Notes: a model not told the origin generated them from the sequence alone. Shown: positions 1 through 6,978, counted from the stretch's first letter. The stretch: 14,040 nucleotides of DNA from an archaeon (GCA_018830205.1 JAHJSX010000035.1:1-14040), one strand, 5' to 3'. Made by a program: numbers and translations.

Positions 1-3
1 AGG

Positions 4-276
4 ATGATTGCACTGCCCACCAAATACAAGGCCAGGAATTTAGGGGAGTTTGCAAAGTGTCTTGAGGAGATAGGGAGGGACCCCCTGTTCTACCACTTTT
101 TTTCTGCAAGATCGAAGCCCGGCAATAAGGAGAAGTACTCGGATGAATTCTCCAGATGGATTGCCAAAATCGGGCACGAGGAGATTGCAGATAAAATTGC
201 TGCCCTGAACCCCTACGGATATACGCTTGAAGGCTTGAGGAAGGAAATGTTGAACATTATAGGGGCGGGAAAATGA
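4..276 (+). CDS. DUF5752-like small protein upstream of treT (possibly 5'-truncated)
   Basis: This 90-residue soluble protein has no signal peptide or membrane segment. Its pattern, ARNLGEF at residues 10-16, a YHFF block at 30-33, and W52-I53 followed by G57, A62, K64 and I65, resembles archaeal DUF5752-type proteins, which have no established biochemical function and are often found near trehalose or glycogen glycosyltransferases. The stop codon overlaps the ATG of treT as ATGA (273-276), so the two are probably translationally coupled and may act together. The frame is open to the window edge (the codon at 1-3 is Arg), so the ATG at position 4 may be internal and the protein may extend upstream. 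A similar block is found in the 107-aa protein at 6644-6967. The family assignment rests on remembered family patterns and should be checked with a profile search. Confidence 0.72.
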   Translation: MIALPTKYKARNLGEFAKCLEEIGRDPLFYHFFSARSKPGNKEKYSDEFSRWIAKIGHEEIADKIAALNPYGYTLEGLRKEMLNIIGAGK

Positions 277-1559
277 CAAAACTCAAGGATTATGCAGAGG
301 TGGTGGGAGAGGACAGGATTGACCGTCTCTATGAGCTTTCAGAAAAGTTATCTGCAAAATCCGTACTTCACGTAAATTCCACAGCAATCGGAGGGGGGGT
401 CGCAGAGATTTTAAACAAGATGGTGCCACTAATGAATGACCTCGGGCTTGACACGCGCTGGGATGTCATGAAGGGAGGGTATGACTTCTTCAATGTAACA
501 AAGAAATTTCACAACTCCCTTCAGGGGGCGCCGGAACATATTACAAAGGACATGCTTGAGACCTACTTCAAATACAACCGGATTAATTTCAGTGAAATGA
601 ATTTCGATAAGGATATCACCGTAATCCATGACCCCCAGCCTGCAGCCATGGTTGACAGAAGCATTGACACAAAGTGGCTGTGGCGATGCCATATAGACGT
701 CTCCGAATCAATGAGATACCGGCCCCATTTTGAATTAATTGGCCTCAGGAGGCATATCAAGAAATCACGCGACAGCCAAACAAAGGTATGGCATTTCTTG
801 AAAAAATTCGTGGAGCAGTACGATGCATCCATCTTCTCGATGGCAAGCTTTGCGAGGCCGGACCTAAAAATTCCCCAGTATATGATGCCCCCCTCAATTG
901 ACCCGCTTGGCGAAAAAAATAGGAAGCTCGCGGAGAGCGAAATAGACAAGGTGCTTGACAAACACGGAATATCAAGGGATAAGCCGATTATAACGCAGGT
1001 GGGCAGGTTTGACAGGTTCAAAGACCCCCTGGGGGTTATAGACGCCTATAAAATCGCCAAAAATAGCGTAGACTGCCAGCTTATCCTTGTGGGTGGAACC
1101 GCAGTAGATGACCCGGAAGGTGAAGAGGTCTTCAAAGAGGTTCAAAAAAAGGCTGCAGGTGAGCGCGACATCCACCTTATTATTCTTCCACCATTTAGCG
1201 ACGTTGAGATAAACGTGTTCCAGAGTGTATCCTCCGTAGTCCTCCAGAAATCTCTGAAAGAAGGATTCGGGCTTACCATATCAGAGGCGCTCTGGAAGGG
1301 CGTTCCCGTAATCGGAGGGGCCATCGGCGGAATCCCCAGCCAGATTATAGACGGCGTTACAGGATACCTGGTGCACTCTACAGAAGGGGCGGCGAACAGG
1401 ATTGCATACCTTCTCAGGAATCCAGATGTTGCCAAAAGGCTTGGAGAAAACGGGCATGAATACGTAAAAGAGAAGTTCCTTTTGACAAGGCACCTGAGGG
1501 ACTACCTTCTAATTTTCCATGCAATTGAGCATCCAAATGAGAATTTCATCGAGCTGTGA
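273..1559 (+). CDS. treT: Trehalose synthase TreT (GT4, nucleotide-glucose:glucose glycosyltransferase)
   Basis: This is a 428-residue GT-B fold glycosyltransferase closely resembling archaeal TreT, which reversibly makes trehalose from ADP- or UDP-glucose and glucose. Visible TreT signatures are the N-terminal STAIGGGVAEIL (36-47), HDPQPAAM (119-126), HIDVSE (140-145), MPPSIDPLGEKN (205-216) and QVGRFDRFKDPLGVIDAY (242-259). The GT4 EX7E motif is intact, E330 to E338 in KEGFGLTISEAL. It is cytosolic, with no signal peptide. It starts inside the stop codon of the DUF5752-like gene, and its 3' end overlaps the convergent GT4 gene by 14 bp. Residues about 147-169, between the HIDVS motif and the KVWHFLKKF helix, look like an insertion of roughly 20 residues relative to the Pyrococcus-type enzyme as I remember it. 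Because the reaction is reversible, the physiological direction (trehalose making or degrading) cannot be read from sequence. Confidence 0.9.
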   Translation: MTKLKDYAEVVGEDRIDRLYELSEKLSAKSVLHVNSTAIGGGVAEILNKMVPLMNDLGLDTRWDVMKGGYDFFNVTKKFHNSLQGAPEHITKDMLETYFKYNRINFSEMNFDKDITVIHDPQPAAMVDRSIDTKWLWRCHIDVSESMRYRPHFELIGLRRHIKKSRDSQTKVWHFLKKFVEQYDASIFSMASFARPDLKIPQYMMPPSIDPLGEKNRKLAESEIDKVLDKHGISRDKPIITQVGRFDRFKDPLGVIDAYKIAKNSVDCQLILVGGTAVDDPEGEEVFKEVQKKAAGERDIHLIILPPFSDVEINVFQSVSSVVLQKSLKEGFGLTISEALWKGVPVIGGAIGGIPSQIIDGVTGYLVHSTEGAANRIAYLLRNPDVAKRLGENGHEYVKEKFLLTRHLRDYLLIFHAIEHPNENFIEL

Positions 1560-2808
1560 GATTTTCATACAATTTAAGATGTGCTTTTTTTCCTACTGAT
1601 ACGTCTGCGATTCCTTTGATTCTCTTTTTTCCTTTTCTGCCCATCTCCGATGCCATATCAGGATTTTTTAGGAGTGATATAAGATGGTTTGAGAGGGCTT
1701 TGTGGTCGCCGGGCTCGAACAAGAACCCTGTTTCCTTGTCCTTTATCTGGACTTTTATGCCTCCGACATTGGTGCCAATGACTGGCTTTCTAAATGACAT
1801 TGCCTGTGTTATGGTGAGGCCAAAAGCCTCCATGAGGGAGGGCTGGACTACTGCATCTGCGGCCTCGAATGCCCCTTTAAGCTCCTCTTCTGGCACGTAC
1901 CCTGTGAAAATGACTTTGTCCTTTACGCCCCTCTCACTTGCAAGCCTTTTTAGACTTCCCAGCACTTTTGACCTCCCACCTATCATCTCTTTTGTTATGG
2001 AGCCGTTTCCTACGAATACGACTTTTGTGTCAGGCAGCTGTTTTACTACTTTGGGTATTGCATTTATCAGGGTTTTCTGCCCCTTTCTGGGGTCAAGTCG
2101 TGATACGCAGAGAATAATTCTGTTATCCTCAAGTCCATGTTTTTTCTTGAAGTTCGAACCCCTGCCCTCTGGCCTGTACCGTCTTAAATCCACAAAAGGG
2201 TAAATCCTCACGCACTTCTCTTTTTGAAGTCCTGCGTTTACTGCTGTTTCCAGGTACTCGTCCGTTGATAAGATACATCGCTGGTAGTCCTCCATGTAAT
2301 TGACAAAAAATTCCTTCCAATCGCCTGGGATTTCAGGTACGAAAGGCACATGCCAGGTGAAGGCAACCGGTACATCGATATTGCCTTCAAGTAAATGCCC
2401 CATTGGGAGAAACTGGAAGTCCTGTATATGGATTATATCGAAGTTCTCCCTCCTGTGGAGGCTCAAGAGTTTTTTTCTTGCCCTTTCATTAATCCTCATG
2501 TACCTTTTGAATCCGTAGCTCTCCCGCCTTGCAAGAACGTCTGACCTCACCTTCTGTTTGTGGGTTGCCTTCAACATGTTTTCCTTGAACCGCCCGTATC
2601 CTTCCAAAAGCTCCGTGCTTCTGTCCTTTAGGAACCGGTGAATCTTTATGCCCTCAAACTCCTCAAATGATGGGGTATCCTTGGTCTTGAAAGTGACCTC
2701 ATGGACTTCAATGCCATCTTTTGTAAGCTCGCGCGCAAGGTCTCTAAGATAGTCTGAAACACCCCCTACATAAGGATAAAATGACTGGGACAGGTAGCAG
2801 ATTTTCAT
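1546..2808 (-). CDS. GT4 glycosyltransferase with altered EX7E motif
   Basis: This is a 420-residue GT-B glycosyltransferase of family GT4. The N-terminal domain opens with the typical SQSFYPYVGGVSDYL (7-21) glycine loop and has HIQD at 127-130 and TWHVP at 151-155. The C-terminal nucleotide-sugar domain has VSRLDPRKGQ (235-244), FVGNGS (265-270) and FTGYVPEEEL (301-310). The normally conserved second Glu of EX7E is Gln: E327 is present but position 335 reads Q (CAG codon) in EAFGLTITQAM. It is the last gene of a minus-strand operon, 23 bp after the GalT-like gene, so its donor may be the nucleotide sugar made by the two upstream genes. Acceptor and product are unknown; a polysaccharide, glycolipid or compatible-solute role are all possible. 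The ATG is preceded by a CAGGGA-like SD at suitable spacing. Confidence 0.88.
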   Translation of the reverse strand: MKICYLSQSFYPYVGGVSDYLRDLARELTKDGIEVHEVTFKTKDTPSFEEFEGIKIHRFLKDRSTELLEGYGRFKENMLKATHKQKVRSDVLARRESYGFKRYMRINERARKKLLSLHRRENFDIIHIQDFQFLPMGHLLEGNIDVPVAFTWHVPFVPEIPGDWKEFFVNYMEDYQRCILSTDEYLETAVNAGLQKEKCVRIYPFVDLRRYRPEGRGSNFKKKHGLEDNRIILCVSRLDPRKGQKTLINAIPKVVKQLPDTKVVFVGNGSITKEMIGGRSKVLGSLKRLASERGVKDKVIFTGYVPEEELKGAFEAADAVVQPSLMEAFGLTITQAMSFRKPVIGTNVGGIKVQIKDKETGFLFEPGDHKALSNHLISLLKNPDMASEMGRKGKKRIKGIADVSVGKKAHLKLYENLTAR

Positions 2809-2831
2809 TTACATTCCCTGGCTCCTGGCGT

Positions 2832-3848
2832 CTAAAAAAGCCTCCTTAGCTCCGCAGCCAGGGATTCCGGCATGTTCTCCACTATTCTTTCCCCATGAAG
2901 GGTCTCCATGAACCCTGCGTCTGCAGTGTAATATTTCTGTGTGCTGGGCCTCGTTATTATTTTGGCATTCAAGCAGAAATGCTCCATGTCTTTTGGCCCT
3001 GAATATGTTGTAAGATTAAAAACTGTTTTTCCAATGCTTGCGTATCCTTTAAGGATGCGCCGTATCCCCTTTGAGATGTCTGATACGTCCTTACTTTTCA
3101 AATCCAAAATAGAGGGCCCGCCTTCATACACCATGGAAACCTCGTTGTTTCCCATGGGTGCAAAGCTTGAAATCCATGCTGTATTTCCTATCCTGCCAAT
3201 GAACCGCTCACCGAGCTTTTCCTCTTCTGTGACCAGGCGGAGCCAGTAGTTTTCATGGTTCTTTTTGTAATATTTTTTGCTGGCATTGAGATATGTGTTG
3301 GTCATATATGTGGGTTCCTCGTCCCCGATAAGCTGGACGTGTGGGTGAATGATGCTCGCTCCTGACGGGGGCAGATGGTTCCAGCTCAAAGAAAAGTATT
3401 TTGCACCAAGAGCTTCAATGCGCTTGAAGAAATCAATGCTTGCGTGTATTGTATCCCTGATTTGCACTTCTGTAAACTCCCCTATGTCCTGGTAATGTTT
3501 CTTTGTTATTGTTGCCGTGGCATGGTATTCGGCGAATGGAAAGAGGTTTGGAAATACAACTGTTTCCCCCCTCTTAATGCGGCCCTTTTTTGATATCTCT
3601 GGAAGGAATTTTGGTGTGGCCTTCTCGATATTTTTCGTGCAGAATGAGCAGTTCTCCTTCGACAGCTTTATCAGTTCGGCGTGGGGCTCCTCGCGGCGGG
3701 CCTGTTTGGCCCTCTTTGCCCTGTTTACATTCACTCTGGACCACGTGTCTGTCAGTGTGTCCTTCCTGTATTCGATGGGTTGGACTTCTTCTTTGAAGCC
3801 GTTTAATGGGCTTAAAAACCGGGCATTGGCTTTACTTTTTTTGAACAA
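2832..3848 (-). CDS. GalT-like hexose-1-phosphate nucleotidylyltransferase (HIT superfamily), TTG start
   Basis: This 338-residue protein belongs to the galactose-1-phosphate uridylyltransferase branch of the HIT superfamily, which transfers a nucleotidyl group between sugar phosphates through a covalent nucleotidyl-histidine. Visible features are TDTWSRVNVNRAKR (33-46), resembling the GalT N-terminus; the zinc-type pair C67-x2-C70; FPNLFPFAEYH (99-109); WNHLPPSGAS (156-165); and H168-P-H170-V-Q172, where H170 matches the nucleophile. The C-terminus has NAKIITRP (294-301) and a GERxxENMPESLAAELR tail typical of the family. The start is TTG, chosen because a perfect GGAGGT lies six bases upstream and overlaps the stop region of the preceding gene. 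Uridylyl or adenylyl donor specificity cannot be told; ADP-glucose phosphorylase-like activity is an alternative. Its position between a nucleotidyltransferase and a GT4 points to nucleotide-sugar supply. Confidence 0.82.
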   Translation of the reverse strand: MFKKSKANARFLSPLNGFKEEVQPIEYRKDTLTDTWSRVNVNRAKRAKQARREEPHAELIKLSKENCSFCTKNIEKATPKFLPEISKKGRIKRGETVVFPNLFPFAEYHATATITKKHYQDIGEFTEVQIRDTIHASIDFFKRIEALGAKYFSLSWNHLPPSGASIIHPHVQLIGDEEPTYMTNTYLNASKKYYKKNHENYWLRLVTEEEKLGERFIGRIGNTAWISSFAPMGNNEVSMVYEGGPSILDLKSKDVSDISKGIRRILKGYASIGKTVFNLTTYSGPKDMEHFCLNAKIITRPSTQKYYTADAGFMETLHGERIVENMPESLAAELRRLF

Positions 3849-3854
3849 TGATTT

Positions 3855-3861
3855 ACCTCCT
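3855..3861 (-). promoter_or_regulatory. Strong Shine-Dalgarno that fixes a TTG start
   Basis: The minus strand reads AGGAGGT six bases before the TTG at 3848-3846, and the leading A-G belongs to the TAG stop of the nucleotidyltransferase gene (3862-3860). No ATG in the right frame and spacing follows it, so the GalT-like gene very probably initiates at TTG. The overlap of stop and SD suggests translation coupled to the upstream gene. Confidence 0.75.
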
Positions 3862-5176
3862 ACTTTTCGACGAAATACACGTTGTTTTTATCGTAGCCGA
3901 GCTCTAAAAACCTTCCTGTGCTCAAAATTCTATGGCTTTCGTATATGGGGGCAATCCTCTTTTTCGGACCAATTACAGACCCCTCTTCTATTACGACGCC
4001 CTCCCCTACTACGGGCGTCAGGTCGTGGCTGCCTTCGTGCACATCCACATCCATGTCCCTGTCAATTATACTCCTATCCCCTATAGAGGAATATCTCCCA
4101 ACGATGCAATTGTTTAACTTTACGTCCCTTCCAACGTTTGTAAAATCCATCACTATGGATCCATTTATTCGTGCACCTTCTTCGATTTTACAGTAATCGC
4201 CGATGGAAGAGGAGTCTATCTCAACTCTTTCCTCTATTACACAATGCGCCCCTATGCGCACGTAATCCCCTATCTTCGGAGGGGTCTTTAATTTCTCTAT
4301 TTTATTTATTGTGGAATCATGCACCCACCTTAGGGCACCCCTCTTGAATTTACCTGACGGGGCCTCATCGATTGTAGTCTGTTTAACGAAGAGCTTGATT
4401 CTGCTGAGCTTTCCGTGGAGTACGTCTTGCGTCGTTTTTAAAAGTGCTTCAGGATTTCCTACGTCCGCCCAATATCCCTCACATATGTATCCATAAACAA
4501 GGTAGTTGTTCGAACATAAAAACGGGATAATGTCTCTCCCGGTATCCATTGGCCCGCCAGTCATGCCTTCCAGGATTTCACGTATCTTTGGAGAGAATAC
4601 ATAGATACCTGTATTTATGGTCCTTGACGGAGCCTCTCCTTCTTTCGGTTTTTCAACGAATCTTTTTATCCTGCCGTCAGAAGCCATCTCTACGACTCCA
4701 AAAGGTGAGATGTCCTCAGTTTCGTCTAACTCCTTAAGGCCGACTGTTACAAGCGCATTTTTGGACCTGTGAAAACGGATTAAATCTGCCAAAGTTATGT
4801 CCAGTATATGGTCGCCGCCAACAACAAGTACGTCCCCGCCTATATCATAAAAATCCATGCAGAACCTTACTGCGTCTGCATTCCCTCTGTCTTCATATTT
4901 AGGCTGGTACATGAAGTTTGCATCGGATTTTAGGCCAATTCTCCTCGAAAATCCACTCCCTTCCTTGAAGAATTCCTTTATGAAAAGGGTATTCCGTACG
5001 CCCTTTCCTGCAAGAATGAACTCATTGAAACCCTGGCGGGCCATGGCCTCAAACGTCCTGCTCAAAATCGCCAGCCCGCACATGCTGACCAGCGGTTTTG
5101 GATGCTGGAGAGTAAGAGGATATAATCTTGTTCCCTCTCCCCCTACCACAGCTATTACAGTTGGAAGTTCCCGCAT
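3860..5176 (-). CDS. Sugar-1-phosphate nucleotidyltransferase with left-handed beta-helix domain
   Basis: This 438-residue enzyme is predicted to make an NDP-sugar from NTP and hexose-1-phosphate (glucose-1-P or mannose-1-P; specificity not readable). The N-terminal Rossmann-like nucleotidyltransferase domain (about 1-255) has GGEGTRLYPLT (12-22), HPKPL (25-29), metal-binding GGDH (120-123), FVEKP (173-177), NTGIYVFSP (188-196) and YWADVGNPEALL (235-246). The residue before the GG pair is Val where most family members have Ala. The C-terminal part, about 300-408, shows hexapeptide-type repeats (IGDYVRIGAHCVIE and similar), i.e. a left-handed beta-helix as in GlmU- or ManC-type oligomeric enzymes. 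No acetyltransferase function is implied. It is first in an operon with the GalT-like gene (11 bp gap) and a GT4. A TATA box lies 34-41 bp upstream, and AGGA four bases before the ATG serves as SD. Confidence 0.87.
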   Translation of the reverse strand: MRELPTVIAVVGGEGTRLYPLTLQHPKPLVSMCGLAILSRTFEAMARQGFNEFILAGKGVRNTLFIKEFFKEGSGFSRRIGLKSDANFMYQPKYEDRGNADAVRFCMDFYDIGGDVLVVGGDHILDITLADLIRFHRSKNALVTVGLKELDETEDISPFGVVEMASDGRIKRFVEKPKEGEAPSRTINTGIYVFSPKIREILEGMTGGPMDTGRDIIPFLCSNNYLVYGYICEGYWADVGNPEALLKTTQDVLHGKLSRIKLFVKQTTIDEAPSGKFKRGALRWVHDSTINKIEKLKTPPKIGDYVRIGAHCVIEERVEIDSSSIGDYCKIEEGARINGSIVMDFTNVGRDVKLNNCIVGRYSSIGDRSIIDRDMDVDVHEGSHDLTPVVGEGVVIEEGSVIGPKKRIAPIYESHRILSTGRFLELGYDKNNVYFVEK

Positions 5177-5190
5177 TGTGTCCTGCCCAT

Positions 5191-5282
5191 AATAGACTTT
5201 AGTTCGATTCTATATAATCTTTTGCAGGTTACGGAAATTTTTTTCAAAAAACTTGTAGAAAAGTCTATTTAGAAAGGTCTAT
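5191..5282. repeat. Inverted and direct copies of AAAGTCTATT in the divergent promoter region
   Basis: A perfect 10-bp inverted repeat is formed by aatagacttt at 5191-5200 and aaagtctatt at 5260-5269. A third related copy, AAAGGTCTAT (one extra G), lies at 5273-5282, directly repeated 13 bp after the second copy. The left copy sits around the predicted start of the leftward transcript. The right copies lie just upstream of, or overlap, a rightward TATA-like element at 5280-5287. The arrangement suggests operator sites for one regulator controlling both directions, but no regulator gene is in the window and chance matches in AT-rich DNA are possible. Confidence 0.4.
5210..5226 (-). promoter_or_regulatory. 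TATA/BRE promoter for the nucleotidyltransferase-GalT-GT4 operon
   Basis: On the minus strand, GCAAAAG (BRE-like) is followed by ATTATATA. The TATA centre is about 37 bp from the ATG at 5176, predicting a transcript start near 5187 and a leader of about ten bases that just includes the AGGA SD. The spacing fits archaeal promoters. Assignment is by pattern only. Confidence 0.55.
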
Positions 5283-5344
5283 ATACTCAATGTTGCATAT
5301 TATATCAAGCGAGGATGTAGGTGGTAAATCCAAAGTAAGCTAAG

Positions 5345-5352
5345 TATATAAG
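5345..5352 (+). promoter_or_regulatory. TATA box for the glycogen-synthase-like gene at 5424
   Basis: TATATAAG at 5345-5352 predicts a start near 5373-5378, giving a leader of about 50 bases. That leader contains AAAGGAG at 5408-5414, nine bases before the ATG at 5424. A second possible TATA, TATATACT at 5280-5287, lies further upstream beside the repeated AAAG(G)TCTAT elements and could give a longer transcript. The rest of the gap (5177-5423) shows no obvious structured RNA. Confidence 0.5.
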
Positions 5353-5423
5353 TCTGGGATTTATTATGAAAGTTATAGGAGCGGGCGGGTTAACATTGAC
5401 TGCTTTCAAAGGAGTCATATATA

Positions 5424-6578
5424 ATGACACTTAGGATTGGAATGTTCTCCTGGGAGAGCATGCACTCAGTGAGGGTGGGAGGCATCTCACCTCATGTAAC
5501 CTTTCTTGCAGAATCCCTTGCCAGAAAGGGGCACGAAGTGCACATTTTTACCAGGCCCGGGTGGATGAGGGACTACGATTTCATAAATGGTGTGCACTAC
5601 CAGAGGTGCCCCCATGACCATTCTGGAGGGATAATTCAGCAGATGAACAGCATGTGCGAGTCAATGGTCGACAGGTTCTATGCTGTGGAACATCTCTTTG
5701 GAGAATTCGATGTCCTTCATCTTCACGACTGGCATCCAGTATTGGCGATGCACCAGATAAAGAATGGACGGGACATTCCGTGGGTCATGACCTATCATTC
5801 TACGGAGTACGGAAGGAACGGGAACGTTAACCATGACTCGCCAGAATGCAAGGAGATATCCCACAGGGAATGGCTTGGAGGGTATGAGTCGTCGCAAATC
5901 ATAACTACCTCTCCGCATATGGTGGAAGAACTGAAGTTTGTATACCAATTCCTCGATGACAAGACATTCATAGTGCCAAACGGAGTGAATTCGATTCGAA
6001 AAGATGTTGACGCAGGAGAGGTGAAAAAGAGGTACTCCATACATCCGCTTGCACCCTTAATCCTTTTCGCAGGGCGGATGACATACCAGAAAGGTCCCGA
6101 CCTTCTGGTAAGCTCAATAAATCAGGTCCTTGACAACCACTGGGATGCAAAATTCGTATTCATAGGAGAGGGAGATATGAGGCATGCGTGCCAGGATATG
6201 GCTTACATGCAGGGAGTATCGGATTCGTGCAGGTTCCTGGGCTATGTGGATGACGCAGATTTGGTGGACCTTATGAACGCGTGCGATATCTTCTGTGCGC
6301 CGAGCAGGAACGAACCTTTCGGAATAGTTATACTTGAGGCGTGGAGCGCGAGCAAGCCTGTTGTCGGAACACATGCCCACGGCATAATAGATGATTTCGT
6401 GGATGGCATTAGGGCGCATTTTTCCCCGGAGTCCATAGCATGGTGCCTGAACGCCCTTTTGAATGAACCAGAAACACGCGAGCGAATGGGTGAAAAAGGG
6501 AGAGCAAAAGTCAAAAGAGAATTTAGCTGGGACAGGATTGGAGATGAAACTTTGAAAGTATACCGAGAGGTACTTTGA
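5424..6578 (+). CDS. Glycogen-synthase-like GT4/GT5 glycosyltransferase
   Basis: This 384-residue GT-B enzyme resembles archaeal glycogen/starch-synthase-type glycosyltransferases, which extend alpha-1,4-glucan from ADP- or UDP-glucose. The N-terminal domain has VGGISPHV (18-25, the nucleotide-sugar glycine loop), LHLHDWHP (98-105) and TYHSTEYGR (123-131). The C-terminal domain has NGVNS (186-190), FAGRMTYQKGP (215-225), IGEGDM (247-252) and an intact EX7E, E297 to E305 in NEPFGIVILEAW. There is no signal peptide, so it is cytosolic. The start is supported by AAAGGAG nine bases upstream. It is followed 65 bp later by a small Lys-tailed protein and then a GH57 amylase. A second enzyme of this type is encoded at 8235-9473, so one may prime or branch into a different product. 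A non-glycogen GT4 role is the main alternative. Confidence 0.82.
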   Translation: MTLRIGMFSWESMHSVRVGGISPHVTFLAESLARKGHEVHIFTRPGWMRDYDFINGVHYQRCPHDHSGGIIQQMNSMCESMVDRFYAVEHLFGEFDVLHLHDWHPVLAMHQIKNGRDIPWVMTYHSTEYGRNGNVNHDSPECKEISHREWLGGYESSQIITTSPHMVEELKFVYQFLDDKTFIVPNGVNSIRKDVDAGEVKKRYSIHPLAPLILFAGRMTYQKGPDLLVSSINQVLDNHWDAKFVFIGEGDMRHACQDMAYMQGVSDSCRFLGYVDDADLVDLMNACDIFCAPSRNEPFGIVILEAWSASKPVVGTHAHGIIDDFVDGIRAHFSPESIAWCLNALLNEPETRERMGEKGRAKVKREFSWDRIGDETLKVYREVL

Positions 6579-6643
6579 CGTTGACACCCGAGTACATGGC
6601 ATGGCAAAATAAAAGTTATAAAAAAAATAAAGAGGTGATTTAA

Positions 6644-6967
6644 ATGGCCGCAAAAGGAAATTTGAAAAAGAAAGCGAAGGTCTCAAAGAAGGCCAAAAAA
6701 GGGTCTGATGACATTGGGGATATTGCAAGAAAGCTGCTCGAGAATGCAGACAAGGACGCATATTACCTGAGAGACAAAGCAATACGCAACCTGGGAGAAC
6801 TCAAAGACAACCTGCATGAATTCACGGAACACGAAGCGCAGTGGGTCGCAGACTGGATTGAATATCTGGGAGACAATAAAACCGCAGCAAAAATACGCAA
6901 GATACCTTCGGATTTCGAGAAAACCATTGTAGACCGGTATGAAGAGTTGAAAAAGTTCGTCAAATGA
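6644..6967 (+). CDS. Small Lys-tailed protein, DUF5752-like C-terminal half
   Basis: This is a 107-residue hypothetical protein. Residues 4-19 form a very Lys-rich, probably disordered tail (nine Lys among 16 residues). The rest appears helical and acidic/basic mixed, with no membrane segment. RNLGEL (48-53) and W71-I72 followed by G76, A81, K83 and I84 align without gaps in that block to residues 52-68 of the DUF5752-like protein encoded at 4-276, and RNLGE occurs in both. I infer a shortened member of the same family. The start is supported by AGAGGTGA at 6631-6638, six bases before the ATG. It sits between a glycogen-synthase-like gene and a GH57 amylase, so a role in binding the glucan particle or regulating these enzymes is possible but unproven. 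The basic tail could also bind nucleic acid or a membrane surface. Confidence 0.75.
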   Translation: MAAKGNLKKKAKVSKKAKKGSDDIGDIARKLLENADKDAYYLRDKAIRNLGELKDNLHEFTEHEAQWVADWIEYLGDNKTAAKIRKIPSDFEKTIVDRYEELKKFVK

Positions 6968-6978
6968 TGCTTTAACTA

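Noticed and set aside
1556..2203. 215-codon plus-strand open frame opposite the GT4 gene
   Set aside because: It is fully antisense to a clear glycosyltransferase with intact motifs, and its translation has no recognisable domain and a Ser/Pro/Phe-rich composition typical of shadow frames.
3517..4086. 189-codon plus-strand open frame across the GalT/nucleotidyltransferase junction
   Set aside because: It lies opposite two motif-rich genes and their well-defined junction (stop, SD, TTG), so it is a shadow frame.
3860..5176. Reading the C-terminal beta-helix of the nucleotidyltransferase as a GlmU-type acetyltransferase
   Set aside because: Hexapeptide repeats alone do not show acetyltransferase activity, and no GlmU-type catalytic His/Lys pattern was recognised; the domain is probably structural.
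5236..5252. T6-C-A6 self-complementary run as a hairpin terminator
   Set aside because: It is pure A/T and lies between two divergent promoters where nothing needs to end; it more likely reflects AT-rich promoter DNA.
5191..5282. Repeated AAAGTCTATT elements as a CRISPR-like array
   Set aside because: The copies are only 10 bp, in mixed orientation and irregularly spaced (60 and 3 bp apart), unlike CRISPR repeats.
6114..6782. 222-codon minus-strand open frame spanning the glycogen-synthase-like gene end and the small protein
   Set aside because: It crosses two better supported genes on the other strand, has no SD at its start and shows no family motif.
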